A stretch of DNA of 64,000 nt from Bradyrhizobium sp. AUGA SZCCT0176 (GCF_018130145.1 NZ_JAFCMB010000002.1:124001-188000); one strand, 5' to 3'; shown: positions 25,670 to 35,000, counted from the first letter of the stretch. Notes: generated by a model not told the origin, from the letters alone. A program made the numbers and translations.

Positions 25670-26593
25670 TCATGGCCGCGTGCTCGATTTTGGCGAGGTG
25701 CCGAAGGCGCGGCGAAACGCGTGCCCGAACGCGCTCTGGGAGGTGTAACCGACCTCGGCCGCTACGCGTGCGACGTCCGATCCACCGCGCGCCAGTGCTG
25801 CGCGCGCAAGCGTCAAGCGCCATGCCCGCACATAGCTGAGCGGCGCCTTTCCCACGCGGCGGGCGAACTCCGCGCAGAAGGCCGCGCGCGACATACCAGC
25901 GATCCCCGCGAGGCGCGCCGTCGTCCATGGTTGCGCGATGTCGGCATGGATTGATTGCAGCGCGCGGCCGATGCGCCGGTCGGTCAAGGCGCCAAGCCAC
26001 CCAACCCCGGTTGCGTCGGCGTTGCCGGCATGAACGCGGATCGCCTCGATCAAAAGCACATCAGCGAGGCGGGCGGAGACGAGTTCGTTGCCAAGATCGG
26101 CCCGCTCGGCTTCATCATTCAGCAGCGCGAGGATGTTCGCGACCGCGCCGGCCCCATCCGATCGCCCTGGAACGAGCAGAAAGGCCGGCAGCATATCAAG
26201 CAGGAACACCGGGTTCCCGGGCGCGAAGGTGACGCCGCCGCCCAGCATGACGGTGTCATTGCCACCAAGGCGGAGCACATCGCTGCCGAGCTCGTCGAAC
26301 AACCGCGCGCCGTCGACCGGCGGCAGCGTCGGATTGCTGGCGACCGCGTAGCCGGTTCGCCCGATCAGGCAGACATCCCCTTTGCTCATGGGCTGCGGAT
26401 CGCGGTCGGGAAGCATCAACCAGCACGTTCCGCGCAGCACCGCCACGAACTTCAGCCGGTCAAGCGCCGGGAACGCCAGCGCCCAATCGCCCGCAGCTTC
26501 CAGACGTGTCAGGCGGGTGACGTGCGCGTCCAGCGCCGCCAAAACATCCGATAGCGCGCCGATCATAGGCCTGGACGATTGCGATACATTCAT
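25670..26593 (-). CDS. AraC-family transcriptional regulator with cupin N-domain
   Basis: 307 aa from the ATG at 26593 (MNVSQSSRPMIGALSDVLAA). The N-terminal ~170 residues are the AraC_binding_2 / cupin_6 type (LMLPDRDPQPMSKGDVCLIG RTGYAVAS...). The C-terminal double HTH is clear: ARLAGIAGMSRAAFCAEFAR RVGKAPLSYVRAWRL then VARVAAEVGYTSQSAFGHAF RRAFG. The frame stays open far upstream (to 27682) but that part is antisense to the SDR gene. Divergent from the SDR gene, 63 nt apart, which is the likely target. Confidence 0.92.
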   Translation of the reverse strand: MNVSQSSRPMIGALSDVLAALDAHVTRLTRLEAAGDWALAFPALDRLKFVAVLRGTCWLMLPDRDPQPMSKGDVCLIGRTGYAVASNPTLPPVDGARLFDELGSDVLRLGGNDTVMLGGGVTFAPGNPVFLLDMLPAFLLVPGRSDGAGAVANILALLNDEAERADLGNELVSARLADVLLIEAIRVHAGNADATGVGWLGALTDRRIGRALQSIHADIAQPWTTARLAGIAGMSRAAFCAEFARRVGKAPLSYVRAWRLTLARAALARGGSDVARVAAEVGYTSQSAFGHAFRRAFGTSPKSSTRP

Positions 26594-26656
26594 GGACGCA
26601 CGAGCATAGCTGATCCTGCCGCCGATACCCACCTGCGTTTGCGAAGGAGCAAAACG

Positions 26657-27391
26657 ATGGGAATCACGGGTAAGGTTGTGGTCATCACCGGGGCCAGCAG
26701 CGGCATCGGGCGCGCAACGGCGAGGCTGCTTGCAGCGCACGGCGCCCTGGTCGTGCTGGGAGCCCGGCGCGAGGATGTCCTGGTACGGGTTGCTGATGAG
26801 ATTCTCGCAGCGGGAGGCCAGGCGACGTTCAAGGTCACTGACGTCCGGCATCGTGCCGACCTCGAAGCCCTTGTCGCACTGGCGGTCGAGCGCGGCGGCA
26901 AGCTGGACGTCTTGGTGAACAACGCCGGGATCGGGCCGATTTCGCGCTTCGATGCGCTGCGCGTCGAGGATTGGGATGCCATGATCGATGTCAACCTGCG
27001 CGGCACGCTCTACGGAATCGCTGCCGCCTTGCCGATCTTCGGGCGTCAGCGATCCGGCCACGTCATCAACGTGGTCTCGACCGCTGGCCTCAAGATTCTC
27101 CCGACCATGGGCGTCTATGCGGCGACCAAGAACGCCGTGCGGACCATCAGCGAAGCGCTGCGTCAGGAGGCGGGACCGCATCTGAGAGTGACCGAAATAT
27201 CCCCCGGCATGATATCGACCGACTTCGCAAACTCGATGACCGACCCCGCCGTCAAGGCAGCGATCGCAGCGCGCAGCGCCGACATTGCGATCCCGCCGGA
27301 GTCGATTGCGCGCGGCATTGCCTACGCGATCGAGCAGCCGGACGAGGTCGATGTCGGAAGCATCGTCATCCGGCCGACGGCACAGGACTAA
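26657..27391 (+). CDS. Short-chain dehydrogenase/reductase
   Basis: 244 aa from the ATG at 26657, with AAGGAG upstream. Classical SDR: VVITGASSGIGRATARLLA (TGxxxGIG cofactor loop), VLVNNAGIG, a catalytic Ser-Tyr-Lys in VVSTAGLKILPTMGVYAATK NAV. ARRED after the second strand (GARREDVL) suggests NADP(H) preference. The substrate is unknown. Divergent AraC regulator is the probable controller. Confidence 0.93.
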   Translation: MGITGKVVVITGASSGIGRATARLLAAHGALVVLGARREDVLVRVADEILAAGGQATFKVTDVRHRADLEALVALAVERGGKLDVLVNNAGIGPISRFDALRVEDWDAMIDVNLRGTLYGIAAALPIFGRQRSGHVINVVSTAGLKILPTMGVYAATKNAVRTISEALRQEAGPHLRVTEISPGMISTDFANSMTDPAVKAAIAARSADIAIPPESIARGIAYAIEQPDEVDVGSIVIRPTAQD

Positions 27392-27452
27392 TGGCGCGAG
27401 AGGTGTGTGCTTCTCCGGACGCGATGATTTTGATTTCATAGCTATTCCCACG

Positions 27453-27534
27453 TCATTGCGAGGAGCGAAGCGACGAAGCAATCCATTCTTTCTTTTGCGT
27501 GGCGACATGGATTGCTTCGCTTCGCTCGCAATGA
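27453..27534. repeat. Palindromic intergenic repeat, type TCATTGCGAG...CTCGCAATGA
   Basis: GTCATTGCGAGGAGCGAAGC and the complement GCTTCGCTCGCAATGA flank an inner pair AGCAATCCAT / ATGGATTGCT. Further copies are at 53480-53623 and 63466-63546. A non-coding REP-like element. Confidence 0.8.
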
Positions 27535-27564
27535 AGGGGAGAGAACGGCGCCCAAATCGAGTTG

Positions 27565-27665
27565 TCATTCCGGGGCTCGCGAAGCGAGAGCCCGGAAGCC
27601 ATCGGGCGGCAGCACATGCGGGCTGATGGATTCCGGGCTCGCGCTGCGCGCGCCCCGGAATGACG
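27565..27665. repeat. Palindromic intergenic repeat, type TCATTCCGGG...CCGGAATGA
   Basis: TCATTCCGGGGCTCGCGAAG ... GCGCGCCCCGGAATGA with internal copies of GAGCCCGGAA / TTCCGGGCTC. Related elements at 35001-35080, 45846-45928 and 46623-46705. No gene in the interval 27392-27707. Confidence 0.75.
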
Positions 27666-27707
27666 ACGTGGTATGCCGTCAATGCACGCGCCAGCCCTCA
27701 CCGCCCC

Positions 27708-28961
27708 TCACCCTCCCGCCATCAAATCCTTCGCCAGCGCCATGTAGGCCGGCAGCGTGACGGGGTCGTTGGCGGCGTTGCCGGCGGCGGGGTGCGAGGC
27801 GTAGCGCGCGATCACCATTTCGGCTTTCGGATCGATATAGATGCCCTGGCCGTGAACGCCGCGCGCCATGTAGGCGCCGTGGGCGTTGTGCGTCACCCAC
27901 CACTGGTTCCGGTAGGACGCGCCCGGCAGCGTGGTGTAGCCGGCCGGCTTGAATTTTTCGGGATCGCCGCCGTGCGCGATGTCCTCGACCACTTCTGACG
28001 GCACGATCTGGCGGCCGTTGAAGCGGCCGTGATTGCGGATGGTTTCGCCGAAGCGGGCAAGATCGCGCAGCGTGGTCGAAAGTCCGCCACCGCCGCTTTC
28101 GGTGCCGATGCGGTCGACGTGATAATGCGCGTCCTCCTCCGCACCCATCGGCGCCCAGATGCGCTCGGAGAGCAGATCGGACAGCGTCATCCCGCTCGCG
28201 CGCCTGACAATCCAGGCGAGCACGTCGGAATTGACGGTCTTGTAGGCAAAAGCCTTGCCGTGCTCACCCTGCTTCCGCTGCGTGCACAGGAAATCGAAAA
28301 TACTGGTGGCGCCCTCATGGCCCGGCTCGATCGGCGCCATACCGTTGGCGCGCCGCAGGGCGAACACGCCGGAATTCTTGTCGGTATAAACTTCGGTGTA
28401 TTCGAGTCCCGTGGTCATATCCATCGCCTCGCGCACCCGCGCGTCGCCAAACGCGCTGGCCTTCAGCTCCGGCACGTACTCCGTGACCGGCGCTTGCGGA
28501 TCGATCTTGCCCTCCGCGATCAAAATGCCGGCGAGCGTGCCGGTGAACGATTTTGTGACCGACATCGCGATATGCGGCTTGTGCGGCTTCAGCGCGCCGA
28601 AATAGCGCTCGTAGATCAGCTTGCCCCGATGCAGGACGGCGATGCCATCGGCATAGGTCTCCTCGAGCATGCGCTCAAAGGTCATCGGCCGGCCATCCAT
28701 CGTGACCGACTTGGACGCGCCGATATCGTGGTCCGCACGCGGCAGCACGGACGCGGGCCCAGCCCCGCGCCAGACGTTTACGGTCGGCACCAGTTGGCGG
28801 ATATTGCTCCAGGCCCAACGCAGTTCGGGGAAGCTGCGGAAGGAGCCGTTGTGGAAGGCGATGGTTTTGTCCGGCGGCGGCGGGAAGCCCTGCATCCAGC
28901 CGAGGGATTGGGGGTCGGTTTCGGCGGCTGTTGGAGTTGGTTGGGCGGCTGCGACGGACAT
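27708..28961 (-). CDS. Serine hydrolase of the beta-lactamase / NylB family
   Basis: 417 aa from the ATG at 28961 with GGAG upstream. The SxxK motif is SVTK (Ser134, Lys137) in HIAMSVTKSFTGTLAGIL, followed by YKTVNSDVLAWIVRRASG, which supplies the Tyr of the second motif. Overall layout resembles 6-aminohexanoate-dimer hydrolase (NylB) and EstB-like esterases rather than true class C beta-lactamases. No signal peptide is evident, so a cytoplasmic amidase/esterase is expected. Substrate unknown. Confidence 0.9.
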   Translation of the reverse strand: MSVAAAQPTPTAAETDPQSLGWMQGFPPPPDKTIAFHNGSFRSFPELRWAWSNIRQLVPTVNVWRGAGPASVLPRADHDIGASKSVTMDGRPMTFERMLEETYADGIAVLHRGKLIYERYFGALKPHKPHIAMSVTKSFTGTLAGILIAEGKIDPQAPVTEYVPELKASAFGDARVREAMDMTTGLEYTEVYTDKNSGVFALRRANGMAPIEPGHEGATSIFDFLCTQRKQGEHGKAFAYKTVNSDVLAWIVRRASGMTLSDLLSERIWAPMGAEEDAHYHVDRIGTESGGGGLSTTLRDLARFGETIRNHGRFNGRQIVPSEVVEDIAHGGDPEKFKPAGYTTLPGASYRNQWWVTHNAHGAYMARGVHGQGIYIDPKAEMVIARYASHPAAGNAANDPVTLPAYMALAKDLMAGG

Positions 28962-29117
28962 GAAGGCTGGCTCCGGAGGGGCGATAGAGGATTCGTAGCA
29001 TGGGGCCGCACGGGAGGCAGCCTGCGTTTGAGGCTGAGGGTCATGCGTTCGCATGCTCGCGGCACCCCTCTCCGTCGTTCCCCCGATGCGCAGTTGCACA
29101 TCGGGGAATGGCGGAGG

Positions 29118-29561
29118 CTACTCGTTGATCTCGGGCTCGACCAACTTCGCCAGGTTTCGCAGCGACTCCTGCCAACCGAGATAGCAAGCCTCGACTGGAA
29201 TGACGTCCGGCACACCGGCCTGCTCGATATTCACCTCGGTGCCGACCAACACCTTCTTCAGCGTCACGGTCACCTGCATCTCGCCGGGCAGGCCCGGATC
29301 GTCGAATGTATTGGTGTAGCGCAGACGTTCGCCCGGAACGAGCTCGTCATATTTGCCGCCGAACGAGTGGCTTTTTTCCGTCGTGAAGTTCCGGAAGGAC
29401 ATCTTGAACGTACCGCCGACCTTCGGCTCTTGATGGTGCACGGTGCAGGCAAAGCCGTTCGGCGGAAGCCATTTCGCAAGCGCATCCGCTTCGAGGAACG
29501 CGCGATAGACTTTTTGCGGGCTGGTTGTCAGGACACGGTGCAAACGGATGGTGCTGGGCAT
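29118..29561 (-). CDS. SRPBCC / AHSA1 protein
   Basis: 147 aa from the ATG at 29561 (MPSTIRLHRVLTTSPQKVYR). Contains VYRAFLEADALAKWLPPNGF, GGTFKMSFRNFTTEKSHSFG and a C-terminal VPVEACYLGWQESLRNLAKL VEP. This is the third AHSA1-type gene of the window and the only one without a nearby regulator. An N-terminal extension to 29627 is open but does not fit the fold. Confidence 0.88.
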   Translation of the reverse strand: MPSTIRLHRVLTTSPQKVYRAFLEADALAKWLPPNGFACTVHHQEPKVGGTFKMSFRNFTTEKSHSFGGKYDELVPGERLRYTNTFDDPGLPGEMQVTVTLKKVLVGTEVNIEQAGVPDVIPVEACYLGWQESLRNLAKLVEPEINE

Positions 29562-29684
29562 GCTGATGGACCTCTTGGATTGCAGGTTGGTGCCCCGAGG
29601 ACGAACGAGACTTGATCGAGCCGACATGGGGCCTGGGATTATTTAAAGAACCGTCGCATTGAAACAATACGGTGGCGTGGGTCC

Positions 29685-30208
29685 GCATTCTCGCGGCACG
29701 ACATGCCCAAGCTATTGCTTTGGTTTCGCCCTCTGATGACAGAGGGCGCAGGGAAGGCCGGGTGCGCGCTGCACCCGCGGTCTCGTGTGCGATTGTGCAT
29801 AAGAATGCTGCACACGAGCATACAGGGCAGCGGGGAACACCCAGCCTTCCCTGCGCAATGGCTTTACGGCTTATGACGCGCTCTCCCCGGTGAGACGGCC
29901 TCTATTGCCACCGTCGCCTCTGGTCAGCGTTAGCCTCCCAAAAGCTTGACGCCGTTACGGGCGCCAGGACCACACGCTTTTGCCGTACGCCTCTGCCGCG
30001 CCCGTCAAGCGCAACATCGGCGTCCATCGCAACCCGCCCAACGTTCGTGACGATGGCCGACGCCCCTCATGGCAGGACGGGATGGGCAGATATGTGCCGG
30101 TGATTTGGGGTACGTGGAAAGAAGAATATTTTTGATTTACAGAACTTTTGTACTCGACATGAATTCCGCTAATCCGAACTGATTTGCCCGTCGGGTTGTT
30201 TTGTCGCA
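29685..30208. repeat. Dispersed ~520 bp repeat, copy 2
   Basis: Aligns end to end with 20091-20608 in the same orientation, sharing for example CTGCACCCGCGGTCTCGTGT, CCTTCCCTGCGCAATGGCTT and CGGGTTGTTTTGTCGCA at the right boundary. It fills most of the interval between the AHSA1 gene (29561) and the methyltransferase (30311), which carries no supported gene. Confidence 0.8.
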
Positions 30209-30310
30209 GGGGAAGACGCAACTCAACTTCGTTGTTGCGTGCGAAGCGACGCAGTTCGTGGGGCGGGTTAGCGAAAGCGTAACCCCGACATCAACGAGTT
30301 CATCGGGTGC

Positions 30311-30955
30311 TCAAATCATCGCCTTTCGCGCCACAACGAACGGCCGCGCGTCCTTACCGCGCGAGGCGTGGCGCGCAAGTTCGATGATTTCAAATCCCGC
30401 CGACGCGATCTCGCGCTCCAGATCCTCCGCGGACAGGAACGTCACATGGGGTGCCTTGCCGATGAACTGCGCCAAGGGCACTGCGATCCGCAGCAGCGGA
30501 TTCATTTCCTTCAGGCATGGCGTCTTCGAAAGGAACAGCCCGCCAGGCCGCAGCAGCCGATGGATGCCTCGCAAGACCGCGGCGCGGTCGGCCACCAGAT
30601 GCAGGACATTGAAGCCGAACGCGACGTCAAAACTTCCGTCGGGCCACTGCGCCACCTCGGGCCGCGCCACCTCGAACGTGATATTGGCGCAGCCTTCGGC
30701 GTGAGCCTTCTCACGCGCGATCGCGATCATTTCGCCGGACAGGTCGGTCGCCATGATGCGCCCGACCGATGGCGCAAGTCTAAGCGCCGTCGTTCCCGTC
30801 CCGCATCCGAACTCGAAAGCCGCCTCATTGCCGTTGAGATAATGTCGCGTTCGCTCCAGCGTGCGCTCATAGCCCGGCATATCGGCGATCGGATCGGCGG
30901 CATATTTGCGCGCGATGCGGTCCCAGAACTGCGCATCATTTGCGGTACGAAACAT
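30311..30955 (-). CDS. Class I SAM-dependent methyltransferase
   Basis: 214 aa. Motif I AAFEFGCGTGTTALRLA binds S-adenosylmethionine, followed by IMATDLSGEMIAIAREKA (motif II), DGSFDVAFGFNVLHLVADRA (motif IV) and LRGIHRLLRPGGLFLSKTPC (motif VI), the UbiE-like Methyltransf_11 pattern. Substrate unknown, small molecule or lipid likely. It lies alone between the 520 bp repeat and a repeat-rich stretch. Confidence 0.9.
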   Translation of the reverse strand: MFRTANDAQFWDRIARKYAADPIADMPGYERTLERTRHYLNGNEAAFEFGCGTGTTALRLAPSVGRIMATDLSGEMIAIAREKAHAEGCANITFEVARPEVAQWPDGSFDVAFGFNVLHLVADRAAVLRGIHRLLRPGGLFLSKTPCLKEMNPLLRIAVPLAQFIGKAPHVTFLSAEDLEREIASAGFEIIELARHASRGKDARPFVVARKAMI

Positions 30956-31357
30956 GGCGCCCCCTGTGCGGAGGCTTCTAGCATATACGGAGGAATTGGA
31001 AACTGCGGTTGGCAGCCCGCAGGGCGGGGATTAGCGAAGCGCAACAAGATCCCTGCCTGCTCCCCCGTTGTCGAGCTCCGCGATCGCCACGCTGGGTGGC
31101 AGTGCAGCCTGCAGGGCGGGTTAGCGGAAGCGTAACCCGCCGCTCCATTTGTACGTCTAGACAATGCGGTGGATTACGCCTTCGGCTAATCCACCCTACG
31201 AGCTAAAGGAAGCCGCTATCAAGAAGTCCGTAGGGCGCGTTAGCGAACCGTAACCCGCCGCCCCGCTAGTGCGTTGCGACAAAACACTGCGGTGGATTAC
31301 GAATCCACCCCACGAGCTTCGTCGCGACACAACAATACGGTGGATTACGCTAGGTCA
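30956..31357. repeat. Tandem cluster of short palindromic repeats (GGTGGATTAC / GCGGGTTAGCG types)
   Basis: No gene. The stretch holds GCGGGTTAGCGGAAGCGTAA CCCGCCG (about 31115-31142), GGTGGATTACGCCTTCGGCT AATCCACCC (about 31164-31196), GCGTTAGCGAACCGTAACCC GCCGC (about 31238-31262) and two further GGTGGATTAC starts (about 31292 and 31330). These are stem-loop forming intergenic repeats of two families interleaved. The cluster sits at the 3' side of the HD-domain gene and may mark an insertion or rearrangement point. Confidence 0.7.
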
Positions 31358-32179
31358 TCACCATGAGGTTGACGGTAACGCTCTCGAAGATGAACCGTCG
31401 TCTGATCGATGCTCGGATAGCGGCAACAACTTCGAGTGAAAAAAAGGCGAAACTCGCTGAAGCTGCGTCTCAATTTCGGCCGCGTACTTTTCGACTGCGA
31501 GCCTCCCCTCGTCCGAAAAGGTAATGGCAGAGAGGAGAATCTTGTTGGACGTTCGATTGATGCCCGAAATCTGCATGTGCCGCTTCCAATGGCTGGCGCT
31601 CTCCTCCTCTAAAGAGAGATAGCTGAAGACTATCTGCGGCGCTCGGCTTTCGTCTGCGTGACAAACATCGGCCATCGATAGGCACGCCCCGAGCATCTGA
31701 ATTCGAATCGAATCACTGCCCAGAACAGCATCTGCCTGCAATTCGGAGACACTCTCAACGTGATGACCTCGAATTACTTCGCCGATATAAGTTGCTTCGG
31801 ATGCTGTCAGGCCCAATTGACCTTGTAATTTACGTAGCTCCGATGCAGCACGAGTTGCATGCTCTGCTCGGGCTCGAGGTTCATCTCCAACGAACTTGGG
31901 GATCATACAAATGTCGTGACAGTATGTAGCGCAAAGCAAGCAAAAGGCTTCACTTGGCGAAAAATCGCTTATGTCATCTTCTCCCAGTAGCCAGTCATAG
32001 TTCCGCTCAACTCTCTGCACGTGCGATAATCCGTGCGTCGTGTATGAAAGATGAGCACCGGCCTGCGCCCACTCCAAAAGCTTTTCGGCCTGCAGCTCGA
32101 AAGTCTTAAAGCGCGCAAATAGAGCGGCGTTTGTACTGCTCAGGTGACCCCGTACTTTCCTCTCATCCTGAATTTTCAT
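31358..32179 (-). CDS. HD-domain protein (predicted phosphohydrolase fold), possibly truncated
   Basis: 273 aa. The HD metal set is visible: HGLSH (His49, His53), CHDI (His88, Asp89), His107, HH at 139-140 and D171 in MADVCHADESR. The pattern resembles the HD domains fused to Hsp90-like ATPase modules in predicted conflict systems, but that module is absent. The last residues (DDGSSSRALPSTSW) are low complexity and end right at a repeat cluster, so the protein may be truncated. The gene and its upstream 160 bp are A/T-richer than neighbours and use codons rare nearby (TTA, AGA, ATA), suggesting transfer. Function unknown. Confidence 0.75.
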   Translation of the reverse strand: MKIQDERKVRGHLSSTNAALFARFKTFELQAEKLLEWAQAGAHLSYTTHGLSHVQRVERNYDWLLGEDDISDFSPSEAFCLLCATYCHDICMIPKFVGDEPRARAEHATRAASELRKLQGQLGLTASEATYIGEVIRGHHVESVSELQADAVLGSDSIRIQMLGACLSMADVCHADESRAPQIVFSYLSLEEESASHWKRHMQISGINRTSNKILLSAITFSDEGRLAVEKYAAEIETQLQRVSPFFHSKLLPLSEHRSDDGSSSRALPSTSW

Positions 32180-32345
32180 CGGGCGTTCTCATCCTCAACA
32201 GCAAAAGCTAACCTGTTTAGTTGTATTCTTGCCTAGATAAATCTGAAATTGTAGCAGCATTCAACAAAAAGTCGGGTGACAACTCGGCACCTGGAGACAG
32301 ATAGGACATGGAGTCGCGAAGCCTTGTGGGGTGACAAACGTCCCC

Positions 32346-33941
32346 CTACTCCCACTCAATCGTCCCCGGCGGCTTAGACGTCACGTCATACACCACCCGG
32401 TTCACGCCCTTCACCTCGTTGATGATCCGCGTCGCGGTCTCGCCGAGGAATTTCATCTCGAAGGGATAGAAGTCGGCGGTCATGCCGTCGGTGGAGGTGA
32501 CGGCGCGGAGGCCGACGACGTATTCGTAGGTGCGGCCGTCGCCCATCACGCCGACGGTTTTCACCGGCAGCAGCACCGCAAAAGCCTGCCAGATCGCATC
32601 GTAGAGGCCGTGTTTTCTGATTTGATCGATATAGACGGCGTCGGCGTTGCGGAGGATGTCGAGCTTTTCTTTTGTGATGTCGCCGGGGCAGCGGATGGCG
32701 AGGCCCGGCCCGGGGAATGGATGGCGGCCGACGAAGATTTCGGGGAGGCCCAGTTCGCGCCCGAGCACGCGGACTTCGTCCTTGAACAATTCGCGCAAGG
32801 GTTCGACCAGCTTCATGTTCATGCGCGCTGGAAGGCCGCCGACATTGTGGTGGCTCTTGATCGTCACGGACGGGCCGCCGGTGAAGGAGACGCTCTCGAT
32901 CACGTCGGGGTAGAGCGTGCCCTGCGCCAGGAAATCCGCGCCGCCGATTTTTTTCGCCTCGGCATCGAACACGTCGATGAACAGGCGGCCGATGGTTTTG
33001 CGTTTTACTTCGGGATCGGTGACGCCAGCGAGTTCGCCGAGGAACTGTTTTGACGCATCCACGTGCACCAGCGGAATGTTGTAGTGGTGCCGGAACAGGT
33101 CGACGACGGTCTTGGCTTCATCGAGCCGCAGCATGCCGTGATCGACGAACACGCAGGTGAGCTGGTCGCCGACCGCCTCGTGGATCAGCACCGCGGCGAC
33201 GGCGGAATCGACGCCGCCGGAGAGGCCGCAGATCACCCTGCCCTTGCCGACCTGAGCGCGGATCTTTTCGATCGCCTCCTCGCGGAAGGCGCGCATGGTC
33301 CAGTCGCCGGTGAGGCCGGAAACTTTCCTGACGAAATTGCGGATCAGTTTGGCGCCGTCGGGCGTGTGCACCACTTCGGGGTGGAACATCAGGCCGTAAT
33401 ATTTGCGCTTCTCGTCCTGGATGACCGCGAACGGCGCATTGGCGCTGACGCCCGCGACCGAAAAGCCCGGCGGCATCTTGGTGATGCGGTCGCCATGGCT
33501 CATCCAGACCTGGTGCTTTTCGCCCATGCCCCAGGTGGATTCGAACAGCTGGCTCGCCGCCTTGACCTCGACATCGGCGCGGCCGAATTCGCGGTGATGG
33601 CCGCCCTCGACCTCGCCGCCGAGCTGGGCGGCCATGGTCATCTGGCCGTAGCAGATGCCGAGCACGGGAACGCCGGAATCGAAGATCAGCTGCGGCGCGC
33701 GGGGCGAGCCGGCCTCATGCACCGATTCCGGGCCGCCGGAGAGGATCACCGCTTTCGGCTTCATCTCCTTGAAGGCTTGCTCCGCCTTCTGGAACGGCAC
33801 GATCTCGGAATAAACGCCCTCCTCGCGCACGCGGCGGGCGATCAGTTGCGTCACCTGACTGCCGAAATCGACGATCAGAATCTTGTCGTGCGCCGAGGCC
33901 ACCGAAGGCGTCGACTCTGCTGCGGGCTGTGCTGCTGTCAT
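32346..33941 (-). CDS. guaA: GMP synthase (glutamine-hydrolysing)
   Basis: 531 aa, the normal length. It converts XMP to GMP with ATP and glutamine. The class I amidotransferase domain has [20 protein letters not shown] and VLGICYGQM with the nucleophile Cys97; the ATP pyrophosphatase domain has [20 protein letters not shown] (P-loop SGGVDS); the C-terminal dimerisation domain ends [11 protein letters not shown], as in other GuaA proteins. guaB lies about 13 kb away on the same strand; both belong to de novo guanine nucleotide synthesis. Confidence 0.98.
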   Translation of the reverse strand: MTAAQPAAESTPSVASAHDKILIVDFGSQVTQLIARRVREEGVYSEIVPFQKAEQAFKEMKPKAVILSGGPESVHEAGSPRAPQLIFDSGVPVLGICYGQMTMAAQLGGEVEGGHHREFGRADVEVKAASQLFESTWGMGEKHQVWMSHGDRITKMPPGFSVAGVSANAPFAVIQDEKRKYYGLMFHPEVVHTPDGAKLIRNFVRKVSGLTGDWTMRAFREEAIEKIRAQVGKGRVICGLSGGVDSAVAAVLIHEAVGDQLTCVFVDHGMLRLDEAKTVVDLFRHHYNIPLVHVDASKQFLGELAGVTDPEVKRKTIGRLFIDVFDAEAKKIGGADFLAQGTLYPDVIESVSFTGGPSVTIKSHHNVGGLPARMNMKLVEPLRELFKDEVRVLGRELGLPEIFVGRHPFPGPGLAIRCPGDITKEKLDILRNADAVYIDQIRKHGLYDAIWQAFAVLLPVKTVGVMGDGRTYEYVVGLRAVTSTDGMTADFYPFEMKFLGETATRIINEVKGVNRVVYDVTSKPPGTIEWE

Positions 33942-34068
33942 GGACAGGAATTACGCGACGGGGGCCGCGCTCGCAACCGCACAAACGGGGGACTCACATT
34001 CTTCTGCGGGGATGGACAGGCGCCATTATGTCAGTATTATTGACCTAATTTGGGAAACGGAGGAAGCC

Positions 34069-34443
34069 ATGGCAAGCCTGCCCCACGATGCCGCTGATCT
34101 CACCGCGCTGGGGCGGGAATGGATTTCCGCCTGGAATTCGCACGATCTGGAACGCGTGCTGGCGATGTATGCCGAGGACAGCGAGATGACGTCCGACCGG
34201 ATTCCGGCGCTCGGCTTTGAAGCTTCGGGCACGCTGCGCGGCAAGGATTCCCTTCGCGCCTATTGGGGCTTGGCTCTGCAGCGGCTGCCCGGTTTGCGTT
34301 TTGAGCTGATCGATACCTTTGTGAGCCCGGACAGCGTGATCGTGTTGTATCAGAACGATCGCGGCGCGAGAATTTGCGAGTATCTGCGGCTGAACGATGA
34401 GGGCAGGATCAGGCAGGGTTCGGCCAATCATCTGGTGCATTAG
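34069..34443 (+). CDS. SnoaL / NTF2-like protein
   Basis: 124 aa from the ATG at 34069, behind GGAGG. ALGREWISAWNSHDLERVLA MYAEDSEMTSD and GKDSLRAYWGLALQRLPGLR FELIDTFVSPDSVIVLY are standard SnoaL-like polyketide-cyclase/NTF2 fold features. Small-molecule binding or isomerase role is possible, function unknown. Divergent from guaA. Confidence 0.85.
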   Translation: MASLPHDAADLTALGREWISAWNSHDLERVLAMYAEDSEMTSDRIPALGFEASGTLRGKDSLRAYWGLALQRLPGLRFELIDTFVSPDSVIVLYQNDRGARICEYLRLNDEGRIRQGSANHLVH

Positions 34444-34452
34444 AGGGTGACT

Positions 34453-34615
34453 TCTCCCTCGCCCCGCACTTCGCGGGGTCGAGACGAGCGAAGCTCGCTC
34501 TTAGAGGGTTGGGGTGAGGGGCTCCCTCCGCCATGGTGGTCTAACGATAGACCTGTACCCCCTCACCCGGATTGCTTCGCAATCCGACCTCTCCCCGCAA
34601 GCGGGGCGAGGTGAC
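34453..34615. repeat. Palindromic repeat, type CCCTCACCCGGATT...CCCCGCAAGCGGGGCGAGG
   Basis: TCTCCCTCGCCCCGCACTTC GCGGGG..., GGGTTGGGGTGAGGGGCTCC and CCTCACCCGG...CTCTCCCCGCAAGCGGGGCG AGG form a long interrupted inverted repeat. A second copy is at 54370-54515. Non-coding. Confidence 0.75.
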
Positions 34616-34660
34616 CAAGACGCCGGCAGTTGTGAATTCATCGTTGAGGACGCTCACCCC

Positions 34661-34993
34661 ATGAAAATCCCGACACTCCCCTTCACCGTCACCGACTGGA
34701 GCAAGGTCGAGCCAACGACGCACACGGGTGAGACCGGTCAGGCGACGTGGCGGACGTTGAACATCGGCGACTTGCGGGTGCGGATGGTCGAGTACACGCC
34801 GGGCTACCTCGCCGATCACTGGTGCGACCGCGGGCATGTGCTTTATGTGCTGGAGGGTGAGCTCGATAGCGAGCTGCGGGATGGGCGGAAGTTCAAGCTC
34901 ACGCCGGGGATGAGTTACCAGGTGTCGGATTTTGGTGATGCGGCACACCGGTCGTCGACGACGACGGGAGTGAAGCTGTTTATTGTGGATTGA
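34661..34993 (+). CDS. Small cupin-fold protein
   Basis: 110 aa from the ATG at 34661 (MKIPTLPFTVTDWSKVEPTT). VRMVEYTPGYLADHWCDRGH VLYVLEGELDSELRDGRKFK LTPGMSYQVSDFGDAAHRS has the cupin metal/turn positions; the DHWC segment corresponds to the 'DHCW motif' cupin family. Function unknown. Single gene between two intergenic repeats. Confidence 0.85.
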   Translation: MKIPTLPFTVTDWSKVEPTTHTGETGQATWRTLNIGDLRVRMVEYTPGYLADHWCDRGHVLYVLEGELDSELRDGRKFKLTPGMSYQVSDFGDAAHRSSTTTGVKLFIVD

Positions 34994-35000
34994 TGTTCTC

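Noticed and set aside
26594..27682. 363-residue N-terminal extension of the AraC regulator
   Set aside because: Antisense to the SDR gene; the ATG at 26593 gives a normal-length AraC protein.
30956..31357. Possible CRISPR-like array of short repeats
   Set aside because: Repeats are of two different families with irregular spacing and are self-complementary intergenic elements; no cas genes.
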